From assembly GCA_934119935.1 (NCBI GenBank), contig CAKOSX010000001.1, forward strand, positions 310,001 through 374,000: DNA of 64,000 nt. The letters are read 5' to 3'. The stretch's first letter is position 1; every line of letters begins with the position of its first letter. This document shows, one piece after another, positions 34,810-44,218 of the stretch. The notes under the pieces were generated by a model. That model was given only the letters and a program-made list of their open reading frames with translations. It ran no database searches and was not told the origin of the DNA. Origin of the DNA: an uncultured Clostridia bacterium. GTDB taxonomy: Bacteria > Bacillota > Clostridia > TANB77 > CAG-508. Position numbers and translations under genes: made by a program.

Positions 34810-35730
34810 ATGGACAATGAAAGAATAATGGAAACATATGATGTACTGAAAATATTTATACCAAAAGAAGATATTTACTTAAATGAACCAATGAGCAAGC
34901 ATACTACTTTTAAGATAGGTGGAAATGCAGATATATTCGTTAAGCTAAAGAGTGTGGAACAAATTGAAAAAATAATAGAAACAGCACGAAAAATAGGAGT
35001 GCCATTAAAATTTATAGGAAATGGTAGCAATATTTTAGTAAAAGACGAAGGAATTAGAGGAGTTGTGGCGAAGATATGTACTAGTACATATGATTTTATA
35101 GACGAAACTACATTAAGACTTGACAGTGGATTGTTAAATGCGAAAGTCGCAAGAATTCTATTAGATCATAGTCTTGCTGGTTTCGAATTTGCATCTGGAA
35201 TTCCGGGAACACTTGGGGGAGCTGTGAAGATGAATGCTGGTGCTTATGGTAGTGAGATGAAAAACATAGTTGTAAGTACAAGGTACATAGATTTAGACAG
35301 TGACGAGATTGAAATAAAGGAAATTAACAATGCAGAGCATGAGTTTAGTTATAGACACAGTATATTTTCAAATAAAAATGCCGTAATAATAGATACAACT
35401 CTAAAGCTTCAAGCTGGAGATAAGGATGAAATAGAAGAAAAACTATGTCAAAATCTTGATAACAGAAGAGAAAAACAGCCAATAGATAAGCCAAGTGCAG
35501 GAAGTACTTTCAAAAGAGGAGAAGATTTTATAACTGCACAATTAATAGACGAGTGTGGATTAAAAGGCTACACAGTCGGAGGCGCACAGGTGTCGGAAAA
35601 ACATGCAGGTTTTGTGGTGAACATCGGAAATGCAACTGCAAAAGACGTTATAGAACTTACAGAGTACGTGAAGAAAAAAGTTTATGATAAATTTAATAAG
35701 GAAATAGAATTAGAAATAGAAGTATTATAG
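34810..35730 (+). CDS. murB: UDP-N-acetylenolpyruvoylglucosamine reductase MurB
   Basis: Second committed step of peptidoglycan precursor synthesis; FAD and NADPH dependent, cytoplasmic. 306 residues with 'MSKHTTFKIGGNADIFV', FAD-binding 'FIGNGSNILVKDEGI', 'GIPGTLGGAVKMNAGAYG', 'YRHSIFSNKN' and 'PSAGSTFKRG' (catalytic Ser) visible. AGAAGGAGG precedes the ATG. yvcK follows after 36 bp, the common Firmicute murB-yvcK neighbourhood, but rapZ is absent from between them. Confidence 0.95.
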   Translation: MDNERIMETYDVLKIFIPKEDIYLNEPMSKHTTFKIGGNADIFVKLKSVEQIEKIIETARKIGVPLKFIGNGSNILVKDEGIRGVVAKICTSTYDFIDETTLRLDSGLLNAKVARILLDHSLAGFEFASGIPGTLGGAVKMNAGAYGSEMKNIVVSTRYIDLDSDEIEIKEINNAEHEFSYRHSIFSNKNAVIIDTTLKLQAGDKDEIEEKLCQNLDNRREKQPIDKPSAGSTFKRGEDFITAQLIDECGLKGYTVGGAQVSEKHAGFVVNIGNATAKDVIELTEYVKKKVYDKFNKEIELEIEVL

Positions 35731-35766
35731 TAAAAAGCTATACGAGTAAAAAAAGGAAGGTTAAAA

Positions 35767-37335
35767 ATGAACGGTTTTTTTAAATGGTTTAAATCAGGAG
35801 CCAAAATAAAAAGATGGATTCTTTTAATGTTAATAGGAATGGTTCTTGTATGTTATGGAATTTCAAAAGTACTAGTAACAGATGTGATGGGATTTAGAGA
35901 ACTTGCAAAAATAATATTTGTGTTTGTTTTGGGATTTACATTCACAATAGTTAGTATAATATGCATTCAGAAAAGAACATTAGAGATACTGGTAGAAGAA
36001 TCTGATACAAGAGATCTAGATGATAAGAGCAAAGTTAAATCTTTAATATTCAACAGAAAAATATATAATCAAGGTCCAAAAGTTGTTGTAATTGGTGGTG
36101 GCTCTGGACTTAACACAGTGCTTAGAGGATTAAAAAACTACACAGACAATATAACAGCAATTGTTACAGTATCAGACTATGGAGAGCAGAGAAGTAAATC
36201 AAAACAAGATTTAGGAACACTTCCATTAGATGATGTAAAAGATAGTTATATTGCTTTAGCAGCAAATGAAAATGAGATGGGCTGTCTAATGAATTTAACA
36301 TTTAAAAATCCTAAATTAGAAGGATTAAAGTTTGGAGACATATATCTAACAGCAATGAAGGAGGCTGTTGGAGACTTTTCTTCATCAGTAGAAGAAAGTT
36401 CAAAGATACTTAATATGACCGGAAAAGTTCTTCCAGTAACACTTGATCAAATTAAGATATGTGCTGAATTAGAAGATGGAACTGTGGTAGAATGTAAAGA
36501 TAAAATTCCAGAAATGGTTAGTCAAAAAATAAGCAAAATCAGTAGAATTTACATATCTCCAACCAATATTAGAGTTGCACCAGGTGTTATAGAGGCAATA
36601 GAAGAGGCTGATGCAATAGTAATTGGACCTGGAAGCCTATATACAAATGTAATTCCAAATCTATTGGTACCGGGAGTATCGAAGACAATAAGAGAATCAA
36701 GTGCATTTAAGATTTACGTAAGTAATATAATGACAGAATATGGTCAAACTGATAGTTATACCCTATACGACCATATAAAGGCTATAATAGACCATGCTGG
36801 AAAAGGAATAATAGACTATTGTATTTATGATACAGGTGAGATAGTGCCAGAATACATAAGGCAGTATAATAAAGAAGGCTCAGAGCTTGTAGAACAAGAT
36901 GTTTCTAAGGTAAAAGACGCAGGAATCAAGTTGATTCAAAGAAATATGTCCACAATCGAGAATGGAAGAATAAGACATAACTCTGATGCAATAGCAACAA
37001 GCATTATTCAATTAATTTGTGATGATTTGAAATTTAGAGACATGCAAAATGACACAAGATACATAATGCTGGATTCAAAAATAAAAGATACTAAAAAGAA
37101 GATGAAGAAGAACAAAAAGAAAACAAATAACCAAAAGGCAAATTCAAAACATCCAGAAAGCAAGTTCTTTGAAAAGTATAATGATAGAATACAGTCAATA
37201 CAGGAAAGTTCAAAAAGAAAGGTACCTGCAAATAAAAAGCCTGCAGAGAAAAGAACAATAGAAGACGACAAAGCCTTAAAAAATAAAATGGAAGAGACAT
37301 TAAAGAAAATGAAGGCATCCAACAAGAAAAAATAA
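35767..37335 (+). CDS. yvcK: YvcK/CofD-like UDP-sugar-binding protein, membrane-anchored, with Lys-rich tail
   Basis: The YvcK core begins at ~residue 100 ('PKVVVIGGGSGLNTVLRGLK', 'VTVSDYG', 'LGTLPLDDVKDSYIALA') and ends near residue 420. YvcK binds UDP-GlcNAc and is needed for morphology on gluconeogenic carbon sources. Two extra parts are notable: an N-terminal pair of transmembrane helices (residues ~17-37 and ~45-65), and a C-terminal ~100-residue Lys-rich tail ('KKKMKKNKKKTNNQKANSK') that may bind nucleic acid or membrane lipids. Total 522 residues against ~320 for soluble YvcK. Neither rapZ nor whiA flanks it. Confidence 0.85.
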   Translation: MNGFFKWFKSGAKIKRWILLMLIGMVLVCYGISKVLVTDVMGFRELAKIIFVFVLGFTFTIVSIICIQKRTLEILVEESDTRDLDDKSKVKSLIFNRKIYNQGPKVVVIGGGSGLNTVLRGLKNYTDNITAIVTVSDYGEQRSKSKQDLGTLPLDDVKDSYIALAANENEMGCLMNLTFKNPKLEGLKFGDIYLTAMKEAVGDFSSSVEESSKILNMTGKVLPVTLDQIKICAELEDGTVVECKDKIPEMVSQKISKISRIYISPTNIRVAPGVIEAIEEADAIVIGPGSLYTNVIPNLLVPGVSKTIRESSAFKIYVSNIMTEYGQTDSYTLYDHIKAIIDHAGKGIIDYCIYDTGEIVPEYIRQYNKEGSELVEQDVSKVKDAGIKLIQRNMSTIENGRIRHNSDAIATSIIQLICDDLKFRDMQNDTRYIMLDSKIKDTKKKMKKNKKKTNNQKANSKHPESKFFEKYNDRIQSIQESSKRKVPANKKPAEKRTIEDDKALKNKMEETLKKMKASNKKK

Positions 37336-37354
37336 AAAAAGAGGTAAACGGTAG

Positions 37355-39379
37355 ATGAAGTATAGTGAAATTGATGAAAATGTAAAGAAAGCTTTAAAAA
37401 GAGATTGGATTATTACCAATGGAATAGGTGGATTTTGTAGTGAGAGTGAATTAGGGTGTAACACTAGAAAATATCATGGCTTACTAGTTGCACCACTTAC
37501 GCCTCCTGCAAGAAGATTTTTAGTATTGTCTAAACTAGACGAAAGTGTAGAAATAGATGGGAATAAATACAACTTATTCACCAACATAGCAAATGAAACA
37601 ATTTCAGAAGGTTATAAATACATTACTGAATTTAAAAAAGAATATATACCAATTTATACATATAAAGTTGAAAATGTAATTATAAAAAAATTTATCTGCA
37701 TGGAATATGGCAAAAATACAGTTGTTGTATATTATAAGGTAAAAAATCAAAATTCAGATACAAGGCTGACTCTTGCACCTGTTATGAATTTTAGAGATTT
37801 TCATTCAATGAATCAAAATCATCAATTTGATGTAAAACAGATGCACAATAATAATAAAGTTAAGGTAGTAATAGATGGTAATTCAGCAACACCAATTTAT
37901 ATGAACTGCTCGGAAGGCAGGTATTTTAAACATATTGACGATACTTTTTATAATATGTTTTATCCAAGAGAAGAAGAAAGAGGATTTGAGGCTGAAGAAA
38001 ACCATTGCGTTCCAGGAATTTATAATATCAATCTAGAACCTAACGAGGAAAAGGAAATTACCTTTGTCTGCTCTTTAGAAGAAAACATAGAAGAGATTGA
38101 TGGATTAAATGCTATCAATAAAGAGCTTTTAAGAATGACAGGACTTATTTATGATACAGGAATTTTGCAGAATAGCAAAATGAATGACAAAAAACTTGAT
38201 GTGCTTAAAACTTTAATACTTGCAACAGATAATTTTGTAGTAAATAGACCATCATTTGGATTACATACTATAATTGCAGGTTATCCATGGTTTCTAGATT
38301 GGGGAAGGGATTCATTAATATCGTTCGAAGGATTACTGCTACTTACAAAAAGGTATGATATTGCAAAAGAAGTATTATTAACAAATATAAGAGACATGAA
38401 ATTTGGATTAGTTCCAAATGGATATTCTGGATATGATAATAGACCACTATATAATAGTGCAGATAGCTCGTTGTTGTTAATCGAGCAAGTATACAAATAT
38501 TTGAAATATACAAATGATAACGAATTTGTTAGAGAAAAAATGTACCCAAGTCTCATAAAAATAATTGATGCATATTCAGATAGAATAGAAGTAGATGGAG
38601 ATAATATATACCTAGATAAAGAAGATAATTTGTTATCTGCCGGAACAGAAAATACACAAATAACCTGGATGGATGTAAAAATAGATAATAAAGCAATCAC
38701 CCCAAGAAATGGTAAAACAGTTGAATTAAATGCTTTATGGTATAATGCGTTAAAAATAATGGCGAGATTAGCCGAAAAGTATGAGGACAAACAATTATGC
38801 AAAAAATATTTGGAAATGGCAAATGCAACAAAAGAATCATTCGACAAAAAGTTCTATAATAAAGACAAAAAGTGCTTATTTGACGTATTAGGAGACGAAA
38901 AGATTAGACCAAATCAGTTATTTGCTTTGAGTCTATCACATCCTATTGTGGATTCTATAGAGATAGCAGAAAACGTGTTAAATGTTGTAGAGAGTAAGTT
39001 ATTAAACGATTATGGATTAAAGACTCTATCATCAGATGACAAAGAGTACGTAGATGTTTATGAAGGAGCTCCTTACAAGAGAGATTCAAGTTATCATCAA
39101 GGAATAACTTGGCCATGGCTTCTAGGTTTATATTATGATGCGATAAAAAATACAATTAAAATTGAAAAAGATAATGGCAAAAGAGAAAAGCTAGAGAAAA
39201 AACTATTAAAATTAGTCGAGAAAACTAAAAATACATTTAAAACAGAAATGTTTGAAAGATCAAGTATTGGTACAATAAGTGAAATATATGATTCTAAAGA
39301 ACCATATGAAGAAAGAGGAGCATTTGCACAGGCATGGAGTGTAGCAGAAATCTTCAGAATAGTCTCAAATAGATCATAA
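37355..39379 (+). CDS. Amylo-alpha-1,6-glucosidase (glycogen debranching enzyme)
   Basis: 674 residues. The N-terminal domain opens 'WIITNGIGGFCSESELGCNTRKYHGLLVAP', typical of the GDE_N family (quoted in part here), and the C-terminal (alpha/alpha)6 barrel contains 'AGYPWFLDWGRDSLISFEGL' with the catalytic Asp, 'TQITWMDVKIDNKAITPR' and 'YHQGITWPWLLGLYYDA'. It removes alpha-1,6 branches from glycogen-like polymer and complements the branching enzyme and synthase at 10-14 kb. It follows yvcK by 19 bp, so glycogen turnover may be co-expressed with this cell-wall operon. Confidence 0.92.
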   Translation: MKYSEIDENVKKALKRDWIITNGIGGFCSESELGCNTRKYHGLLVAPLTPPARRFLVLSKLDESVEIDGNKYNLFTNIANETISEGYKYITEFKKEYIPIYTYKVENVIIKKFICMEYGKNTVVVYYKVKNQNSDTRLTLAPVMNFRDFHSMNQNHQFDVKQMHNNNKVKVVIDGNSATPIYMNCSEGRYFKHIDDTFYNMFYPREEERGFEAEENHCVPGIYNINLEPNEEKEITFVCSLEENIEEIDGLNAINKELLRMTGLIYDTGILQNSKMNDKKLDVLKTLILATDNFVVNRPSFGLHTIIAGYPWFLDWGRDSLISFEGLLLLTKRYDIAKEVLLTNIRDMKFGLVPNGYSGYDNRPLYNSADSSLLLIEQVYKYLKYTNDNEFVREKMYPSLIKIIDAYSDRIEVDGDNIYLDKEDNLLSAGTENTQITWMDVKIDNKAITPRNGKTVELNALWYNALKIMARLAEKYEDKQLCKKYLEMANATKESFDKKFYNKDKKCLFDVLGDEKIRPNQLFALSLSHPIVDSIEIAENVLNVVESKLLNDYGLKTLSSDDKEYVDVYEGAPYKRDSSYHQGITWPWLLGLYYDAIKNTIKIEKDNGKREKLEKKLLKLVEKTKNTFKTEMFERSSIGTISEIYDSKEPYEERGAFAQAWSVAEIFRIVSNRS

Positions 39380-39466
39380 GAATATACTATGCGAGCAATA
39401 TCAGAAATACATAATATAGAGTAAAATTTAGAAAAATTACTAAAAATATATCATAGGAGGCAAATA

Positions 39467-40516
39467 GTGGATATCACGGTATTAGAAAACAATTTGAAAT
39501 CGGGAAAACTTAATAGTGTGTATTTATTATACGGAGAAGAACGTTTTTTATTGGATAATAGCGTAAAAAAAATAAAAAAACTATTTGGCGAAATGATTAA
39601 TGGAATAAACTATATACAAATAGATAGCTCGAATGTATCGGAAATAGTAGCAGATATCGAGACTCCGGCATTCGGATATCCAAAGAAACTTATAATAGCA
39701 AAAGACACTGGGCTATTCCAAAAGGCAAAGAGAGGTAAAAGTACGGCTACTCAAGCCGAGACAAAAAGCAAAAAGGATGAGAACAAGCTAGAAAATAAAC
39801 TTGCTGCTTATTTAGAAGAAAACATAGATCTAATAAACGATTCTGTAATATTGATATTTATAGAGAATGAAGCAGAAAAGAATAATCTATATAAGGAAAT
39901 AGACAAGCTTGGTGGGGTATGCAATTTTGAAAGGCAAAAACCAGCTGAACTTGCAAGAAGAATAAAGCAAATATGTAATGCATATAAAGTAAATATTGAT
40001 TCAGTAACACTAAATTACTTTATTGAAACATGTGGAACTTCATTACAAGATTTGATAAATGAAATAAGAAAGCAAATAGAATATGTTGGAGAGAATGGCA
40101 CAATCACAAAGCAAAGTATAGATTTATTAGCAATAAAACAATTCGAAAGCATAATATTTGATTTAACGGATAGTCTTGGCAGAAAAAATATTGCAGAGGC
40201 ACTTCAGGTACTAAAAAATTTACTATATGCAAAAGAGCCAATACAGAAAATATTCATAACATTGTATGGTCACTTTAAGAAATTATACATTACAAAAGTT
40301 GCAATTAACGAAAAATTAAATGTAGCAGAAAGCTTAAACTTAAAGCCAAATCAAACATTCTTAGTAAATAAGTACACGATGCAATCAAAATATTTTAAAG
40401 AAGCGGAATTAAGAAAATTATTACAAGAATTTATAGACCTAGATTACAAAGCAAAGAGTGGAGCAATAGACCTAAATGTGGGGCTAGAAGCGGTACTTTG
40501 CAGATATTGCTCATAA
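39467..40516 (+). CDS. holA: DNA polymerase III subunit delta
   Basis: GTG start after AGGAGGCAAATA. 349 residues with 'SVYLLYGEERFLLDNSVKKI' at the N-terminus, 'IFIENEAEKNNLYKEIDKLGG' in the centre and 'NVGLEAVLCRYC' at the C-terminus, matching HolA, the clamp-loader wrench that opens the beta ring. A Lys-rich insertion ('TETKSKKDENKLENK'-like) lies around residue 105. The rpsT gene often found beside holA is absent. Confidence 0.9.
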   Translation: MDITVLENNLKSGKLNSVYLLYGEERFLLDNSVKKIKKLFGEMINGINYIQIDSSNVSEIVADIETPAFGYPKKLIIAKDTGLFQKAKRGKSTATQAETKSKKDENKLENKLAAYLEENIDLINDSVILIFIENEAEKNNLYKEIDKLGGVCNFERQKPAELARRIKQICNAYKVNIDSVTLNYFIETCGTSLQDLINEIRKQIEYVGENGTITKQSIDLLAIKQFESIIFDLTDSLGRKNIAEALQVLKNLLYAKEPIQKIFITLYGHFKKLYITKVAINEKLNVAESLNLKPNQTFLVNKYTMQSKYFKEAELRKLLQEFIDLDYKAKSGAIDLNVGLEAVLCRYCS

Positions 40517-40519
40517 ATA

Positions 40520-40680
40520 TACAACATAAAGTAAAAAATAAAGAATATAAAATAAAAATAAAGAATATAAAATAAAAATATAAAATATAAAATGTAAAAT
40601 GTAAAATAAAGATATTTAAATAAAAATATTCAAATAAAAACATTCAAATAAAAACATTCAAATGAGATATAAAAAAGATT
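40520..40680. repeat. AT-rich simple repeats in the holA-gpr gap
   Basis: The gap between holA and gpr (337 bp) holds imperfect direct repeats: AAAGAATATAAAATAAAAAT twice from 40540, and ATTCAAATAAAAAC three times near 40626-40662. No gene is seen in it. Confidence 0.7.
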
Positions 40681-40684
40681 AAAC

Positions 40685-40717
40685 AAAAAACAGTTATTAG
40701 AAATAATAGCTGTTTTT
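40685..40717. terminator. Bidirectional terminator between holA and gpr
   Basis: AAAAAACAGTTATT pairs with AATAGCTGTTTTTT around a short loop. Confidence 0.7.
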
Positions 40718-40853
40718 TGTGTATAATTTCAGATTAAAAAGAGAAACTAAGAAAAAATACAATGCAAAAGTTAAGAGCATAAGATAAAATTTAAGAAAAA
40801 TAGTAGAATATAGAATTTAAACAATCAAAGATTAAATAAGGGGAGATTTTAAA

Positions 40854-41783
40854 TTGATAAATTTTAGAACCGATTTGGCATTAGAAAGAAATGAAGTATA
40901 TAAAGAAAAAAATAAATTAAACGAAATTGATGGAGTATCTGTAAACAACGAAACAATAAACGAAGTAGAAATTTCGAGGATAAAAATATTAAACGAAGAA
41001 GGTGAAAAGATTCTTCAAAAACCAGCAGGAAATTATATCACGTTAGATGTAAAAAAATTAAAAATTGCAGACGAAGAAAGATTAAGCAAGATAGCAGAAA
41101 CAGTAGCAGATGAATTAAGAAAAATAGTTGGAGAACATGTAAATGAAACAGAAGACATACTTGTAGTGGGACTCGGCAATTTATATGTAACGCCAGATGC
41201 ATTAGGCCCAAAAGTAGTTCCAGAGATAGAAGTAACGAGGCACATTTTAGAATATATGCCAAGCATAATGCCAGAAGACACAAGGCCAGTATCAGCAATA
41301 TCACCAGGAGTATTAGGAGTAACAGGAATAGAAACAATGGAAATACTAAAAGGCGTTGTACAAAACGTAAAGCCAAAGTTACTAATAGTAATAGATGCCC
41401 TAGCAACCAAAAGCATAGAAAGAATAAGCAGTAGTATACAAATTGCAGACACAGGAATAGTACCAGGTGCAGGAGTAGAAAATACAAGAAAAGAAATAAG
41501 TAAAAGAACACTAGGAATTCCAGTAATAGCAATAGGAATACCTACAGTAGTAGACTTAGCCACTATAACAAATGAATGCATAGACATATTTATAGAAAAC
41601 TTGCAAGAAAAAGCAATGTCAAACGACTATCTAAACAAACTAAAAGAAAACGACAACTACGAAGAAATAAAAGAAGCACTAGTTCCAAAAGACTACAACA
41701 TGATAGTAACACCGAAAGAAATAGACAAACTAATCGAAAACATGAGCAAAATTGTATCAAGTGCCATAAACATGGCCATGTAA
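40854..41783 (+). CDS. gpr: Spore germination protease GPR
   Basis: TTG start with AAGGGGAG upstream; 309 residues. GPR degrades small acid-soluble spore proteins at germination. The family opening 'FRTDLALERNEVY' is intact, followed by 'ILVVGLGNLYVTPDALGPKV', 'AISPGVLGVTGIET', 'LIVIDALATKSIERI' and 'GIVPGAGVENTRKEIS' with 'GIPTVVDLATI'. It is a strong marker of spore formation. The short N-terminal pro-region fits a zymogen. Confidence 0.95.
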   Translation: MINFRTDLALERNEVYKEKNKLNEIDGVSVNNETINEVEISRIKILNEEGEKILQKPAGNYITLDVKKLKIADEERLSKIAETVADELRKIVGEHVNETEDILVVGLGNLYVTPDALGPKVVPEIEVTRHILEYMPSIMPEDTRPVSAISPGVLGVTGIETMEILKGVVQNVKPKLLIVIDALATKSIERISSSIQIADTGIVPGAGVENTRKEISKRTLGIPVIAIGIPTVVDLATITNECIDIFIENLQEKAMSNDYLNKLKENDNYEEIKEALVPKDYNMIVTPKEIDKLIENMSKIVSSAINMAM

Positions 41784-41789
41784 TACAAT

Positions 41790-41905
41790 TTTGTACATTT
41801 TGTACATTTTGGGGACGGAGAAAAAAATGTACAAGATTCTTATGCAGCTTGGGAACTGTGCAGTTTGGTGCAGTTTGGGGACGGAGAAAAAATTGTACAA
41901 AATCT
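41790..41905. repeat. Two GGGGACGGAG-type REP-like repeats
   Basis: TTTTGTACATTTTGTACATT, then GGGGACGGAGAAAAAAATGT at ~41812, and a second GGGGACGGAGAAAAAATTGT at ~41878. GTAC/TGTAC palindromes flank each. Same family as 25.94 and 46.2 kb. Confidence 0.75.
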
Positions 41906-41917
41906 TATAACAAAAAA

Positions 41918-41948
41918 TTTCGTCCAGAAAAAAGTATTCTGGACGAAA
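41918..41948 (-). terminator. Terminator of the RluA-family gene
   Basis: TTTCGTCCAG and CTGGACGAAA form a perfect 10-bp stem, with T6 following on the minus strand. Confidence 0.8.
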
Positions 41949-41965
41949 GTATAGTAAAGCAATAT

Positions 41966-42898
41966 TTAAAATAAAGTTTTTGCCCAAGAAGGGATATCAT
42001 CAATGGGAGAAGAAGCACTTCCAATTGGAAAAATTGAGAATTCCTTGCCGTTAAGGTAATTTAGATGCCCTGCTGGTGTTAAAAATTTAAATTTTATCTT
42101 AAAGCTACAAAGATTTTGTGTTTTGCATTTGAATCTTTTGTTTATCTCATTAGAGCCATATTTTCCGTCTCCTATAATTGGGTATCCAATGTGAGCAAGA
42201 TGAGCACGAATTTGGTGGGTTCTTCCTGTATGAAGAATCACTTCTAAAACGCTCGTGTTATTTTGTCTGTCAGACGAGCGAACGAAGTATTCGGTAATTA
42301 TTGTCTGGCATCCTTTTTTACATGAGTCGCTTATATATACTCGTGACTTCTTAGTATCTTTAAACAAAAAAGCATTCAAAGTCTGATGCTTTATTTTGGG
42401 AATGCCGTATACTTGGCAAATATAGTGCTTTTCTATTTCATGATTTTTGAACTTTTCAAAAAGGATGTCTTGAGAAGCCTTATTTTTTGCGAAAATCACT
42501 AGTCCAGTAGTATTTCTATCTAATCTGTGGCATGGCAATACTGGAAAACCGTATTTATTTGATAGCATAGCAGTAAGCGATTTTTCATCACCTGTTACCT
42601 CGACCTCTGCAGGTTTATTTACGATAATTATATTTGAGTCTTCGTAAACAGTGGAAATTGCAAGAGGAGCATACGCTTTTGCAACAGAAGAAAACAGTTC
42701 ATCATCCTTTATAAATATTTTCACTTCGTCGCCTTCATGCAAGGTGACATTCTGATTCACCTTAACATCATTTACACGAATATCCTTTTTTCGCAAAGCT
42801 TTATAGATAGAATTTATGCTCAAATCAGGAAATTCCTTTAACAAAACAGTATTCAATTTTTTATTATCATTTTTCTTATCAATATTAATCGTTTTCAT
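41966..42898 (-). CDS. RluA-family pseudouridine synthase with S4 domain
   Basis: Start placed at ATG 42898 ('MKTINIDKKNDNKKLN'); an earlier in-frame ATG at 42979 would overlap the M23 gene and add a non-conserved segment. An N-terminal S4 RNA-binding domain ('RKKDIRVNDVKVNQNVTLHEGDEVKI', partly quoted) precedes the catalytic domain with the Asp motif 'CHRLDRNTTGLVIFAK', and 'HTGRTHQIRAHLAHIGYPIIGDGKYG' (in part). It isomerises uridines in 23S rRNA or tRNA; the exact target (RluC/RluD type) cannot be read from sequence. The last residues run into a GCCCA-type repeat. Confidence 0.88.
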   Translation of the reverse strand: MKTINIDKKNDNKKLNTVLLKEFPDLSINSIYKALRKKDIRVNDVKVNQNVTLHEGDEVKIFIKDDELFSSVAKAYAPLAISTVYEDSNIIIVNKPAEVEVTGDEKSLTAMLSNKYGFPVLPCHRLDRNTTGLVIFAKNKASQDILFEKFKNHEIEKHYICQVYGIPKIKHQTLNAFLFKDTKKSRVYISDSCKKGCQTIITEYFVRSSDRQNNTSVLEVILHTGRTHQIRAHLAHIGYPIIGDGKYGSNEINKRFKCKTQNLCSFKIKFKFLTPAGHLNYLNGKEFSIFPIGSASSPIDDIPSWAKTLF

Positions 42899-42971
42899 AG
42901 ATAAAATTATATAGTAAATATCACGAAAAATCAATAGGTAAGAGGATTGGAACAAGACAATCTGCGTTGAT

Positions 42972-44102
42972 TTACTCATTTTGCATCATGTTAAGCTTTC
43001 TTTCGTAGTCTTTCGAATCGGGATACGCCATGTAAACTTGAGAACTATTTTTTCTCAAAAATTCTATAATCTCATAAACATCAATCCAAATTTGATTATA
43101 GCCATCCTTTTGAACTTCATTAAAAATCAATTGAATACCAAAGTGTAAATGGGGGATGTTGATGTTATTTACATTTTCGTGACTGCTATAGCCAGTCATT
43201 CCTAAGTACCCAATAACATCACCTGCAGTTACAATTTGCCCTTCGGATAAATCCTTGGCATAAGGATGATCTTTTCTTAAGTGAGCGTAGTAATAGTATC
43301 TTTTTCCATCAAAACTGCGGATTCCAACTCGCCAACCACCATACTGATTCCAACCAAGTGACTCAACATAGCCAGATTCAACTGCAATAATAGGAGTTCC
43401 AATGCTTCCAAGCAAATCATTACCAAGATGGACTCTGCGGTACCCATAAGATCTAGCAGATCCAAAATCCTTATAATGACTGAAACTATAATTTTTGGCG
43501 ATAGGCAAGAATGCTTTCAACCCATATTTTTTTACATATGTTTTATTTCCAAGATCATCCGATGTCTCAATTTCATATTCACCAATGTACTCGTGAAAAA
43601 TTGCATCATAACTCTGAAAAAAATAATTGTACAATTTCATGTTCGAAGTTATATCAGCCATTTTTTCGCCAGAACGCAACTTTTCCAATAGTTTGTCGAG
43701 GTCCGATTGCTTAAACATTGCCAAATTTCCGCCATATTTACAGCCTAAATAAGCCATCAACTCGATCCAATTAAATTTGATTGATTCATCTTTTTCGTGA
43801 GAAGAGATGTCTACTTTTGCTAAAATACTCAGAACAGAAGAGGTTCCCTTAAAATCTACCCATTTAATATATGAATCACTCTTTAAGTTTTCTGCAAGCT
43901 CATCTGTTGAAATGTTAGAAATTTCATTTAGAAATTCTTCTCCTTCTAAATTTGAATTAATTATATTGTCTAAAGTATTAGTTTTAGAAATGTTGAGCAT
44001 AAAATCATATCCATTGAAGGCAAAAAAAATTGTAATAGAAATTAATAAAAATACTATAGTCAAAATTAAAATTTTCTTTACTTTTATAGGTTTTATCAGC
44101 AT
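42972..44102 (-). CDS. M23-family peptidase (LytM-type), membrane-anchored
   Basis: Start at ATG 44102 (GGAGG 7-8 nt upstream), 376 residues. One transmembrane helix (residues ~10-30) is followed by a helical region and a LytM domain with both zinc-ligand motifs: 'RVHLGNDLLGSIGTPIIAVE' (HxxxD) and 'IPHLHFGIQL' (HxH). The conserved His in 'YYYYAHLRKDHPYAK' is also present. It would act on peptidoglycan outside the membrane; in spore formers similar proteins function in engulfment or cortex processing. No SpoIIQ-type partner is seen. Confidence 0.82.
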   Translation of the reverse strand: MLIKPIKVKKILILTIVFLLISITIFFAFNGYDFMLNISKTNTLDNIINSNLEGEEFLNEISNISTDELAENLKSDSYIKWVDFKGTSSVLSILAKVDISSHEKDESIKFNWIELMAYLGCKYGGNLAMFKQSDLDKLLEKLRSGEKMADITSNMKLYNYFFQSYDAIFHEYIGEYEIETSDDLGNKTYVKKYGLKAFLPIAKNYSFSHYKDFGSARSYGYRRVHLGNDLLGSIGTPIIAVESGYVESLGWNQYGGWRVGIRSFDGKRYYYYAHLRKDHPYAKDLSEGQIVTAGDVIGYLGMTGYSSHENVNNINIPHLHFGIQLIFNEVQKDGYNQIWIDVYEIIEFLRKNSSQVYMAYPDSKDYERKLNMMQNE

Positions 44103-44172
44103 GAAACGAACCTCCAATAATCATAATAATAAATATATTAAGAAAATTTAAGTTTTATTACAATTATTATAA

Positions 44173-44216
44173 AGCAAAAGGGCCCCGCTAAGCAGGGCCC
44201 CAGCTTGAATGCTGAG
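44173..44216 (-). terminator. Double-hairpin terminator of the 44.2-kb cassette gene
   Basis: On the minus strand CAGC..GCTG is followed by GGGCCC-type stem (GGGGCCCTGCTTAGCGGGGCC) and TTTT. It is a strikingly GC-rich hairpin for this genome. Confidence 0.75.
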
Positions 44217-44218
44217 CT

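Noticed and set aside
41033..41587. Long open frames antisense to gpr
   Set aside because: Arise from codon bias of gpr, which is identified by conserved motifs throughout; no start signal on the opposite strand.
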